The notes under the pieces: model-generated
What the model was told of the DNA's origin: nothing
Seen by the model: only the letters and a program-made list of their open reading frames with translations
The model's database searches: none
Origin: Agrococcus lahaulensis DSM 17612
Lineage (GTDB): Bacteria; Actinomycetota; Actinomycetes; Actinomycetales; Microbacteriaceae
Direction of reading: 5' to 3'
Assembly (NCBI RefSeq): GCF_000425105.1
Contig: NZ_AULD01000006.1
Coordinates: 558,001 to 622,000, forward strand
Length of the DNA: 64,000 nucleotides
In this document: positions 26,335 to 33,650 of the stretch, piece after piece
Position numbering within the stretch: the first letter of the stretch is position 1
Layout: each line of letters begins with the position of its first letter
Made by a program: the position numbers and the translations under genes

Positions 26335-28371
26335 TCAGGCGATCCGCTCAGACAGCGCGACCGCGAGCACGACGACGCGCTGCATCGCGCCCGCCGCGCT
26401 GAGGTGCAGGTCGTCGGCCCACGTGGGGACGCCGTCGACGATCAGGGGGCACAGCATCCGCTCGACGTCGCAGTACCAGCCGATCGTCTCGATGACGTCG
26501 ACGCCACCGGCTCGGAGGAGCTCCACCATCTGCCGGTGCCGCTCGAGCTGCGCGGGCTCGAGCTCGAGGCTGCACAGCTCGGTCGGTCGCCCCTCCCCGT
26601 GCGCGGCCAGGCACTCCTCGATGAGGACGAGCGAGGCCGGCGGAGGCGAGTCAAGCCACACCGTCTCGATGCCGAGCGCATGCAGCTTCGCGGTGAGGGC
26701 GAGCGTGCCCTCGGCCAGTCGAGTCCCGAGCCCCTCGCCGACGCCCTCGAAGCCCTCGCCCGCCCACCATGCGCCGTACGTGATCACGACGAGCTCGGGG
26801 CGCCGCTCCTCGGCGAGCTCCATCACGTGCTGGATGTGCGCTTCGCACGCGGCCGCGTCCTCGCCCTTCTGCTCCCGCACGTCGGGGGCATCGGTGAAGG
26901 GGCACCCGCCCCGACCGAGGAGCTGCAGGTCGGCGATCCCCCGCAGCGCCGCGCGGAGCGGCGGCGCGAGCCCCACGACGTGCGAGTCGCCGACGACCCA
27001 GACCTCGCGGCCCGAGTCGCCGCCGCCGTCGTAGCGGCAGTCCGCCTCGCGGCCCACGGCGACCGTGGTGCAGCCGTCGACGACCCACTCCGACGGCTGG
27101 CCCGCGGCGCCCACCGCGCCCATCGTGAGCGCCGGCGGCGAGGCGACCGATCCGGCCACCCAGGCCTCGAGCTCCGCGGCGCTCGCGGCTGCCTGCACGG
27201 CGGTGGCCTCCTCGATGGCGCGCTTCTGGATCGCGGGCGCCACCACCAGGCCCAGCACGGCGGCGACGGCGATCGCCGGGACGAGCAGCGGGAACGATCG
27301 GCGAGCCAGCCTGCGGCTCGACGTCGCCGCGGCCCGGATCAGCCGGGCGCATCCCCAGGACAGCGCGATCGCGACGCCGATCACGGCCGCGCCCTGCAGG
27401 ATCCCGACGCGCTCCGTTTGCGAGGGGTCGAGCGCGATGAGCCCCTTCAGCAGCGGCCAGTGCCACAGGTAGACGCCGTAGGAGATGCCGCCGATCCAGA
27501 CGAGCGGCCGCCAGCGCAGCAGCGCGGCGACGGGACCGCCGTCGGCGCCGTGTCCGGCGAGCATGACGAGCAGCGCGCCTGCGACCGGCCAGAGCGAGAC
27601 GAGCCCGGGCTGCGTCCACTCCTGGGGCAGGAGGCCTGCGGTGAGCAGCAGGGCGAGGCCGACCACGCCGAGCACCGCCCGGGCGAGCGGCCCGAGCGGG
27701 ATGCGCGTGAGGACGAGCGCGGCGAAGCCGCCGAGCGCGAGCTCCCACGCCCTCGCGAAGGTGTCGTAGTACACCGGCACCGGGTTCGCGGACACCTGCA
27801 CGAGCGCATACGCGAAGGAGGCGACGACGGTCACGGCGAGGAACGCCGCGATCGCTGCGCGAGCCCCCTCCCGCGCGCGGCGCCCGAGCATGAGCGCGAT
27901 CACCGCGGCGATGAGGATGAGGAGCACCGTGAACTGGCCCTGCACGCCCATGGCCCAGAAGTGCTGGAGCGCCGACTTGTCGTGGCCCTCGTCGACGTAC
28001 GCGGTCGCCGATGCCGCGAGCCGCCAGTTCTCGCTGAAGGTCGCGGCGGCGAGGACGTCGCGGAGGGCCTCGCCGAACCGCAGCGGGCCGGCGACCAGCA
28101 CCGTCACGCAGCCCACCACCAGCACGACGATCCCCGCCATCGGGAACAGCCGCTTGAAGGTGCGCCTGAGCTGGCCGGGCACGTCGATGCCGCCGTTGCG
28201 CTCGATCTCGCCCGCGAGGCTCGTGGCGAGCAGGAAGCCGCCGATGGCGAAGAAGGCGTCGACGCCACCCGAGACGTTGCCGAACCACACGTGGTAGCTG
28301 GCGACGAGCAGCGAGGCGACCGCGCGCAGACCCTGGATGTCGTGGCGGCGCGGCGGACTGGGGACCTGCAT
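26335..28371 (-). CDS. OatA-like O-acyltransferase with SGNH domain (copy 2)
   Basis: This 678-residue paralogue of the preceding gene has the same two-domain plan: DIQGLRAVASLLVASYHVWF and FFAIGGFLLATS at the N-terminus, YGVYLWHWPLLKG in the membrane domain, then WVVGDSHVVGL, LVVITYGAWW and WADDLHLS (D653, H656) in the SGNH domain. ATG 28371 has AGGAG three bases upstream, and a TATGCT -10 box lies at 28421-28426 on the minus strand. The two copies are alike over their whole length, so a tandem duplication is likely, with divergence of the linker and of the sequence around the nucleophile. Substrates may differ between peptidoglycan and the surface glycan. Confidence 0.88.
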   Translation of the reverse strand: MQVPSPPRRHDIQGLRAVASLLVASYHVWFGNVSGGVDAFFAIGGFLLATSLAGEIERNGGIDVPGQLRRTFKRLFPMAGIVVLVVGCVTVLVAGPLRFGEALRDVLAAATFSENWRLAASATAYVDEGHDKSALQHFWAMGVQGQFTVLLILIAAVIALMLGRRAREGARAAIAAFLAVTVVASFAYALVQVSANPVPVYYDTFARAWELALGGFAALVLTRIPLGPLARAVLGVVGLALLLTAGLLPQEWTQPGLVSLWPVAGALLVMLAGHGADGGPVAALLRWRPLVWIGGISYGVYLWHWPLLKGLIALDPSQTERVGILQGAAVIGVAIALSWGCARLIRAAATSSRRLARRSFPLLVPAIAVAAVLGLVVAPAIQKRAIEEATAVQAAASAAELEAWVAGSVASPPALTMGAVGAAGQPSEWVVDGCTTVAVGREADCRYDGGGDSGREVWVVGDSHVVGLAPPLRAALRGIADLQLLGRGGCPFTDAPDVREQKGEDAAACEAHIQHVMELAEERRPELVVITYGAWWAGEGFEGVGEGLGTRLAEGTLALTAKLHALGIETVWLDSPPPASLVLIEECLAAHGEGRPTELCSLELEPAQLERHRQMVELLRAGGVDVIETIGWYCDVERMLCPLIVDGVPTWADDLHLSAAGAMQRVVVLAVALSERIA

Positions 28372-28420
28372 GGGCTCCTGGATGGACGTGACGGGCGGGC
28401 GCCGTGGACCGCAAAGGGCC

Positions 28421-28468
28421 AGCATACCGAAGACGACTCAGGTTCGTGCTCGTCCCTGGGGCTACGAT
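28421..28468. promoter_or_regulatory. Divergent -10 boxes, acyltransferase 2 / topoisomerase IB
   Basis: TATGCT on the minus strand (28421-28426) gives the acyltransferase an untranslated leader of about 43 bases. TACGAT on the plus strand (28463-28468) ends seven bases before the topoisomerase ATG at 28476, a leaderless arrangement. Confidence 0.5.
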
Positions 28469-28475
28469 CGCGCGC

Positions 28476-29438
28476 ATGGCGAGGCTGCGCAGGGCGAAGC
28501 CCGGCACGGATGCGGGCATCCGGCGCCGTCGATCGGGGCGCGGCTGGGCGTACGTGCACGACAACGGCCGGAAGGTCTCGGCGGAGGACCGCGAGCGGGC
28601 GGAGTCGCTCGCGGTGCCGCCGGCCTGGACCGACGTGTGGATCGCCGCCGACCCCCGCGCGCACATCCAGGCGATCGGCGTCGACGACGCGGGCCGCACG
28701 CAGTACCGCTACCACCCCGAGTGGCGCGAGCGCCGCGACCGGGTCAAGCACGAGCGGGCGCTCGACCTCGCCGAGTCGCTGCCCTCGATGAGGCGACGGG
28801 TCACGCGCGACCTCGCGCTCGAGGGCCTGCCGCGCGAGCGCGTGCTCGCGGCGGCGCTCCGCATGCTCGACGCCGTCGCGATCCGCGCGGGCGGCGACGC
28901 GTACGCCGAGGAGCGCGGCACGCGAGGGCTCATGACCCTGCTGTGCCGGCACGCGAAGGTGACGGGCGACGCGGTGCGGCTGCGCTTCCCCGCGAAGTCC
29001 GGCCAGCGCTTCGACGTGACGATCGAGGACCCGGCGCTCGCGCGCTGCGTCGAGGAGCTCCTGACGCGGCGCTCGGGCCGCTCGCGGCTGCTCGCGTGGC
29101 GCGACGAGGAGGGCGCGCACGCGCTGCGCGACGCCGACCTCAACGCGGCGGTGCGGGAGGCGACCGGCGGGGAATTCACGGCGAAGGACTTCCGCACCCT
29201 GCACGGGACCCTCGTCGCGGCCGAGTCGCTCGCGCAGGCGCGCGACGTCGCCACGAAGACCGCGCGCGACCGGGCCATCCGCGAGGCGATCAAGGCCGTC
29301 TCGGAGGCGCTCGGCAACACCCCCTCGGTCGCCAAGTCGAGCTACATCGACCCGGAGGTCTTCGCGCGCTTCGAGCAGGGCGCGACGATGGGGTTGAAGG
29401 GCTCGCGCGAGCGGGCGCTGCTCGACCTGCTGCGCTGA
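28476..29438 (+). CDS. Type IB DNA topoisomerase
   Basis: This 320-residue enzyme relaxes supercoils through a 3'-phosphotyrosine intermediate. It has the N-terminal segment RGWAYVHDNGRKV, VPPAWTDVWIAADPRAHIQA and GRTQYRYHPEWR, then a catalytic domain with RGLMTLLCRH, AKDFRTLHGTLVAA and the nucleophile Y290 in VAKSSYIDP. Length is normal for bacterial (poxvirus-like) TopIB. ATG 28476 follows a TACGAT box by seven bases with no Shine-Dalgarno. It stands between divergent and unrelated genes. Confidence 0.93.
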   Translation: MARLRRAKPGTDAGIRRRRSGRGWAYVHDNGRKVSAEDRERAESLAVPPAWTDVWIAADPRAHIQAIGVDDAGRTQYRYHPEWRERRDRVKHERALDLAESLPSMRRRVTRDLALEGLPRERVLAAALRMLDAVAIRAGGDAYAEERGTRGLMTLLCRHAKVTGDAVRLRFPAKSGQRFDVTIEDPALARCVEELLTRRSGRSRLLAWRDEEGAHALRDADLNAAVREATGGEFTAKDFRTLHGTLVAAESLAQARDVATKTARDRAIREAIKAVSEALGNTPSVAKSSYIDPEVFARFEQGATMGLKGSRERALLDLLR

Positions 29439-29460
29439 GGCCGCTCACCGCTCCAGGCGG

Positions 29461-29466
29461 TACCGT
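29461..29466 (+). promoter_or_regulatory. -10 box of the flavin monooxygenase gene
   Basis: TACCGT ends six bases before the ATG at 29473, with no Shine-Dalgarno between, again a leaderless pattern. Confidence 0.45.
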
Positions 29467-29472
29467 CTGCAG

Positions 29473-30612
29473 ATGCACGCGATCGTCTCCGGAGCCGGCG
29501 TCGCCGGGCTCGCCCTCGCGGGCCGGCTCGCGCTCGACGGCTGGAGCGTCGACGTGCTCGAGCGCGCGCCCGCGCCCCGCCGCGCCGGCTACCTCGTCGA
29601 CTTCTTCGGCCTGGGCTTCGATGCCGCCGATCGCCTGGGCCTGCTGCCGGCGCTGCGCGAGCGCGCGGAGTCGTACCCCGAGGTGCGTGCGGTCGACGCG
29701 ACGGGGCGCGTGCGCTCCCGGCTGCCGCTCTCGGTCGTCGAGCAGGCGGCGGGCGGCCGCTACCTCACCATCCTCCGGCCGCAGATCATCGAGGCGCTGC
29801 TCGCAGCCCTCCCCGACGGCGTGCGGATGCGCTGGGGCGCGCAGGTCGAGACGGTGCACGACGCGGGCGGCGGGGTGAGCGTGCTGCTCTCGAGCGGCGA
29901 TCGGCTCGAGGGCGACGTGCTCGTCGGGGCGGACGGCGTCGGCTCGCGCGTGCGGCAGCTCGTGTGGGGTCCGCACGAGCGCTTCGTGCGGCCGATCGCC
30001 GACCTCATCGCGGCCGCGTGGACGGGCGAGGACCCCGAGCTCGCGGCCGACCTCGGCGGTCGCGTCGCGATGCAGGTCGAGCTCGACCGGCAGCTTGTCG
30101 TCGCGCCGCTCGGCGCGACGGGCGTGACGGGCTTCGCGGTGCTGCGCGGCGTGGCCGAGCGCGATGCGCGTGCCGCGGTGATCGGCATGGGGGTGCTCGG
30201 CCGGCGCGCGGTGCGGAGCGCGACCGAGCCCTACCTCGACCGGGTCGCGCAGACGGTCGTCGAGCCGTGGGTGCGGGGCCGCGTCGTGCTGCTCGGCGAT
30301 GCGGCAGGCGCCGTCTCGCTGCTCGCCGGCCAGGGGGCGTCGATGGCGATCGCGGGCGCCGAGCGGCTCGCTGAGGAGCTCGCGTTCGCGCGGCACGCGA
30401 CGGACGTCGCGCGCGGGCTCGCCGCCTTCGAGCGCGAGTGGCGGCCGGTCGTCGAGCGCGAGCAGGCGCGCGGTCGACGGCTGGCCGCCGCGTTCGCGCC
30501 CCACTCGCGCATCGAGCTCGAGGCGCAGCGCGCGATGTGGCGAGCGACGGCGATCCCGGGCGTCGCGCACGTCGTGGCGCGCGCCGCGGGCGGCGTCGCG
30601 AAGGGCGGCTGA
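29473..30612 (+). CDS. FAD-dependent monooxygenase (PHBH fold)
   Basis: The 379-residue flavoprotein has the FAD motif GAGVAG (7-12) at the N-terminus, GADGVGSRVR (the DG motif) in the middle and LLGDAAGAVSLLAGQGASMA (the GD motif) late, the three signatures of class A flavin monooxygenases. AGYLVDFFGLGFDAADRLGLL resembles the TetX/aromatic hydroxylase branch. It probably hydroxylates a small aromatic or a drug-like substrate with NAD(P)H and oxygen; the substrate cannot be told. No partner genes are adjacent. It converges on the broken DinB-family gene with no gap. Confidence 0.85.
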   Translation: MHAIVSGAGVAGLALAGRLALDGWSVDVLERAPAPRRAGYLVDFFGLGFDAADRLGLLPALRERAESYPEVRAVDATGRVRSRLPLSVVEQAAGGRYLTILRPQIIEALLAALPDGVRMRWGAQVETVHDAGGGVSVLLSSGDRLEGDVLVGADGVGSRVRQLVWGPHERFVRPIADLIAAAWTGEDPELAADLGGRVAMQVELDRQLVVAPLGATGVTGFAVLRGVAERDARAAVIGMGVLGRRAVRSATEPYLDRVAQTVVEPWVRGRVVLLGDAAGAVSLLAGQGASMAIAGAERLAEELAFARHATDVARGLAAFEREWRPVVEREQARGRRLAAAFAPHSRIELEAQRAMWRATAIPGVAHVVARAAGGVAKGG

Positions 30613-31094
30613 CTACGCGCCGTCGTGGTCGAGCGCGTACTGCCGCTGCCACGACTCGGGCCGCGGGATGCCGAGCCCGTAGAGGTAGCGGATGAGCTGC
30701 CCGTGGTGCTGCGTCTCGTGCTCCAGGAGCGCGAGGGCGCGCTGGAGCTGAGGGTGACGGCCCTTTCGGGCCGTCACCGCGACGCCAGCGCCGACGCCCG
30801 TCCCGGGCGTCGGTCGGCCGTACCGAGAGCAGAAGCCGCCGACTGGGCCTGTCGCGCATCCGTCATCTCCGCCTCGTCCAACGGACCGCTGAAGCCCTGC
30901 CACGACCCCGCGCGAGCGGCGCGCGGGTAGCTCTCGCGAGCGCCGAGCACGCACCACAGCTGCCCCGCGATCGTGCTGGAGGGCAGGCCCGGCAGCCGCG
31001 AGCCGAGCTGCTCGGGCGAGAGCCCGTCGATGAGCTCGAGGTAGAGGAGGTTCGCGCGCTCGAAGCGGCTCGCGAGGACGTCGTCGAAGGCCAT
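30613..31094 (-). pseudogene. DinB-family (DUF664-like) gene interrupted by structured repeat A
   Basis: The N-terminal part (from ATG 31094) reads MAFDDVLASRFERANLLYLE, then SSTIAGQLWCVLGARESY and AARAGSWQGFSGPL, as in DinB-superfamily four-helix proteins. The C-terminal part, in another frame, reads RALALLEHETQHHGQLIRYL, YGLGIPRPESWQRQYAL, with the metal-binding histidines of HETQHHGQ. Between them lies the 75-bp repeat at 30739-30813, which shifts the frame; the N-terminal frame stops inside it at 30774. Intact family members carry some 25 further residues at this junction, so native sequence was probably lost too. The product is presumably inactive. A TAGCAT box lies five bases before the ATG. 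Confidence 0.75.
30739..30813 (-). repeat. Structured repeat, copy A (in the DinB-family gene)
   Basis: On the plus strand GCGCTGG (30739-30745) pairs with CCAGCGC (30785-30791) and encloses an internal loop (AGCTGA / GCGACG) and an 11-pair stem, GGTGACGGCCC (30753-30763) with its complement at 30768-30778, closed by TTTC. A second hairpin, CCGACGCCCG-TCC-CGGGCGTCGG (30791-30813), abuts it. Read on the minus strand, the large stem ends in a GAAA loop. It differs from copy B at only two bases, which pair with each other. Three other copies are in this window. Confidence 0.85.
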
Positions 31095-31119
31095 GCCGGA
31101 TGCTACTGCGCGCGCCAGC

Positions 31120-31179
31120 GCAGAGTGTCGGCACTCTGCTGTTCCCCGGCCCGCGAATCGCAGAGTGTCGGCACTCTGC
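31120..31179. repeat. Two copies of a 20-bp inverted repeat
   Basis: GCAGAGTG-TCGG-CACTCTGC occurs at 31120-31139 and again, identical, at 31160-31179; the centres are 40 bp apart, about four helical turns. The right arm of the first overlaps the expected -35 region of the DinB-family gene. They could be tandem operators for that gene or hairpins at the old end of the methyltransferase transcript. No third copy was seen in the window. Confidence 0.6.
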
Positions 31180-31188
31180 GATGGGCTA

Positions 31189-31228
31189 GCGGCGGAAGGA
31201 GGCCACCGCCTCGACGTGGTGGGTGTGC
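31189..31228 (-). repeat. Duplicated 3' end of the RNA methyltransferase gene
   Basis: These 40 bases match 31314-31353, the end of the methyltransferase gene, at 38 positions. On the minus strand they encode the same peptide HTHHVEAVASFRR followed by TAG instead of TGA. Both mismatches are synonymous. The two copies flank structured repeat B. Confidence 0.8.
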
Positions 31229-31303
31229 GCGCTGGAGCTGAGGGTGACGACCCTTTCGGGTCGTCACCGCGACGCCAGCGCCGACGCCCGTCCCGGGCGT
31301 CGG
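31229..31303 (-). repeat. Structured repeat, copy B (after the RNA methyltransferase gene)
   Basis: It is identical to copy A except for A at 31250 and T at 31261, which replace a G-C pair of the large stem by A-T. The small hairpin (31281-31303) ends seven bases from the stop codon of the methyltransferase gene (31311) on the minus strand. The element is bracketed by a duplication of that gene's last 40 bases. Confidence 0.85.
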
Positions 31304-31310
31304 GAATCGC

Positions 31311-32573
31311 TCAGCGGCGGAAGGACGCCACCGCCTCGACGTGGTGGGTATGCGGGAACAGGTCGAACGCCTCGAGCGAGTCGACGCTCCAGCCGCGCTC
31401 CGCGAGCAGCTTCGCATCGCGCGCGAGCGCGACCGGGTCGCACGCGACGTAGACGATCTGCGCCGGCTCGAGCCTGACGAGCTGCTCGACGACCTCGCGG
31501 CCCGCGCCCGCGCGCGGCGGGTCGAGCACGACGACGCCGCGCGAGAGCCGCTCGCGCTCCGCCTTGCTCGCGCGCTTCGCGAGCTCGCGCAGCCAGCGGT
31601 CGACCCGGCCCGTCTCGGCGCTCGCGCCGATCCACTCGGCGAGGTTCTCGCTCGCGTGGTCGGTCGCGACCTCGTCGGCCTCGACGCTCGTCACGCGCGT
31701 CCGCTCCCCCAGCACTTCGGCGATCGTCGCCGCGAACAGCCCGACGCCGCCGTAGAGGTCGAGCGACCAGCCCGCCGCGTCGACCGCGTCGGCGTCGATC
31801 GCGCGACGCACCGCATCCGTCAGCACGCCGGGCGCCTCGCGGTGCACCTGCCAGAAGCCCGAGCGGTCGAGCTCGAACTCGCGCCCGCCGACCGTCTCGA
31901 CGATCGTGTCGGTGCGCCCGCGCTCGGGCGCGCCCTCCATCGCGATGACGTCGACCTCGTCGCCGTGCTGCACGTAGTCGACCGCGGTGACGCCCGGCAG
32001 ACGCTGGTCGAGCTGGGCGGAGAGGCGGATGCCCTCGGTCGCGAGCGGCAGATCGGTCACCGGCACGACCTCGTGGCTGCGCGGCGCGAACGGTCCCTGG
32101 CGGCCGCGGTCGTCGACGTGGAGGCGCACGCGCGTGCGCCAGCCGAGGCCGCCGCGCTCGTCGTCGCCGGGCGCCGCGGCGACCGGCACCTCGCGCGTCA
32201 TGCCGCCGGTGCGCTCGAGGGCGTCCTCGATGACGCGCTGCTTGAGCTCGCGCTGGCGCGGGAGCGCGATGTGGCCGAACTCCGCGCCGCCGGCCCGCTC
32301 GAGCGGGGCGCGATCGATGGATGCCTCGGTCCACACATGCGGGACGCGGTCGGGCGACGCCGACACGACGTCGAGCGCCACGGCGGTCGCGAACGACTTC
32401 TTCACCTCGACGACCTGCGCGCGCACCGTCTCGCCGGGCATCGTGTCGGGCACGAAGACGACCCGCCCGCGCTCATCGGAGTCGGTGCGGTGGCGGCCGA
32501 CGAAGCGGCCTCCGTGCGCGACGTTGTCGATCGTCAGCTCGACGATCCGGCCCTCTGCGATGTCCTGCGGCAT
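31311..32573 (-). CDS. TrmA/RumA-family RNA (uracil-C5) methyltransferase
   Basis: The 420-residue protein starts with a TRAM/OB domain (VELTIDNVAHGGRFVGRH, VRAQVVEVKKSFATA) and has a SAM-binding C-terminal domain with LDLYGGVGLFAATIAEV, VVLDPPRAGAGREVV and the catalytic-loop cysteine in YVACDPVALARDA; most relatives read SCNP there, so ACDP is a mild variant. The ending FPHTHHVEAVASF is the family's C-terminal signature and contains the general base region. It probably makes 5-methyluridine in 23S rRNA or tRNA; the four cysteines of the iron-sulfur cluster of RumA are not evident. ATG 32573 has GGAGG upstream. Its last 40 bases are duplicated downstream around repeat B. Confidence 0.88.
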   Translation of the reverse strand: MPQDIAEGRIVELTIDNVAHGGRFVGRHRTDSDERGRVVFVPDTMPGETVRAQVVEVKKSFATAVALDVVSASPDRVPHVWTEASIDRAPLERAGGAEFGHIALPRQRELKQRVIEDALERTGGMTREVPVAAAPGDDERGGLGWRTRVRLHVDDRGRQGPFAPRSHEVVPVTDLPLATEGIRLSAQLDQRLPGVTAVDYVQHGDEVDVIAMEGAPERGRTDTIVETVGGREFELDRSGFWQVHREAPGVLTDAVRRAIDADAVDAAGWSLDLYGGVGLFAATIAEVLGERTRVTSVEADEVATDHASENLAEWIGASAETGRVDRWLRELAKRASKAERERLSRGVVVLDPPRAGAGREVVEQLVRLEPAQIVYVACDPVALARDAKLLAERGWSVDSLEAFDLFPHTHHVEAVASFRR

Positions 32574-32605
32574 GGCTCCATCCTCCCGCATCGCGGCGGC
32601 CGGGC

Positions 32606-33556
32606 TCAGCCGAGCGAGCGCAGCGTGCTCGCGATCGCCTCGGCGCTGCGCTCGAGCCCCGTGCGCTCCGCGGGCTCCATCGGCACCTCGAGCACGCGCT
32701 CGACGCCCCCGCGGCCGAGCACGGTCGGGAGCGAGAGCGCGACGCCCTCGAGGCCGAGCTCGCCCTGCAGCACGCTCGAGACCGGCAGCACCGCGCGCTC
32801 GTCGCGCAGGATCGCCTCGACGATGCGGGCGGTCGAGACGCCGATCGCGCTCGAGGTCGCGCCCTTGCCCTCGATGATGCGGTACGCGGCGCGCACGACC
32901 TCGTCGGCGATGCGGTCGAGCTCGGCTTGCGGGAACCGCAGCTCGCCGCCCTCGCGCCACTCGCGCACGAGCACAGGGCCGATCTTCGCGCGCGACCACA
33001 GCGGCAGCTCGCTGTCGCCGTGCTCGCCGACGATGAGCGCATGTACGCTGCGCGGGTGCACGCCGACGAGCTCGGAGAGCCGCCAGCGCAGCCGCGACGT
33101 GTCGAGGACGGTGCCCGACGACAGCACCCGCGCGCGATCGACCCCGCTCTCGCGCTGGGCGACGACGGTGAGCACGTCGCACGGGTTCGTCACGATGAGG
33201 ACGATGGCGTCGGGCGCGTGCTCGCGGATGCCGGGCATGAGCGCGCGTACGATGTCGGCGTTGCGGGCGGCGAGCGCGAGCCGCGGCTCGCCGGGGCGCT
33301 GCTTGGCGCCGGCGGTGATGACGACGATGTCGCTCCCGGCTATGACCCGCAGGTCGCTGCCGCCCTCGACGCGCTTCGCGGCGAGGAACGGCATCGCGTG
33401 GGCGAGGTCGAGCACCTCCGCCTCGACCTTCGCGGCGGCGAGGTCGTGCAGCGCGACGACGTCGGCCGAGCCGCGGATGAGCGCCGCGTAGGCGATCGCG
33501 ACGCCCACGCCGCCGGCGCCGATGATGGACAGCTTCGTCGGTCGGCTCTGCTCCAT
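32606..33556 (-). CDS. ldh: L-lactate dehydrogenase
   Basis: This 316-residue enzyme interconverts pyruvate and L-lactate with NADH. The Rossmann motif IIGAGGVGVAIAYA, the VTNPCDVLTVVA segment and the catalytic IVGEHGDSELPLW are present, and the active-site loop contains QRPGEPRLALAARN: the residue after Q is that expected for lactate rather than malate dehydrogenases. A TAGCGT box ends six bases before ATG 33556, giving a leaderless start. The gene is followed 32 bases later by the methyltransferase gene. Confidence 0.88.
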   Translation of the reverse strand: MEQSRPTKLSIIGAGGVGVAIAYAALIRGSADVVALHDLAAAKVEAEVLDLAHAMPFLAAKRVEGGSDLRVIAGSDIVVITAGAKQRPGEPRLALAARNADIVRALMPGIREHAPDAIVLIVTNPCDVLTVVAQRESGVDRARVLSSGTVLDTSRLRWRLSELVGVHPRSVHALIVGEHGDSELPLWSRAKIGPVLVREWREGGELRFPQAELDRIADEVVRAAYRIIEGKGATSSAIGVSTARIVEAILRDERAVLPVSSVLQGELGLEGVALSLPTVLGRGGVERVLEVPMEPAERTGLERSAEAIASTLRSLG

Positions 33557-33562
33557 GGCTCG

Positions 33563-33568
33563 ACGCTA
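33563..33568 (-). promoter_or_regulatory. -10 box of ldh
   Basis: TAGCGT on the minus strand ends six bases before the ldh ATG; no Shine-Dalgarno is seen. Confidence 0.45.
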
Positions 33569-33650
33569 GGGGAGCCGCCCGCTCGCGCGCCACTGCCGCA
33601 GCGCCGATCGCCCGGCGCCGAGGCTCAGCCGCCGATGCGAGGATCGTGGC

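Noticed and set aside
28421-28425. ATG 28425 as the start of acyltransferase 2
   Set aside because: It lies inside the TATGCT -10 box; ATG 28371 has AGGAG upstream and begins at the conserved family N-terminus.
30745-30790. A kink-turn in the internal loop of repeats A-D (CTGA opposite GCGA)
   Set aside because: The G.A pairs can be drawn, but the number of bases between GA and the inner stem differs among copies, so the motif does not hold in all four.
30774-31094. The N-terminal piece of the DinB-family gene as an independent small gene
   Set aside because: It stops inside repeat A, and the matching C-terminal half with the histidine motif continues in another frame, so one broken gene explains both.
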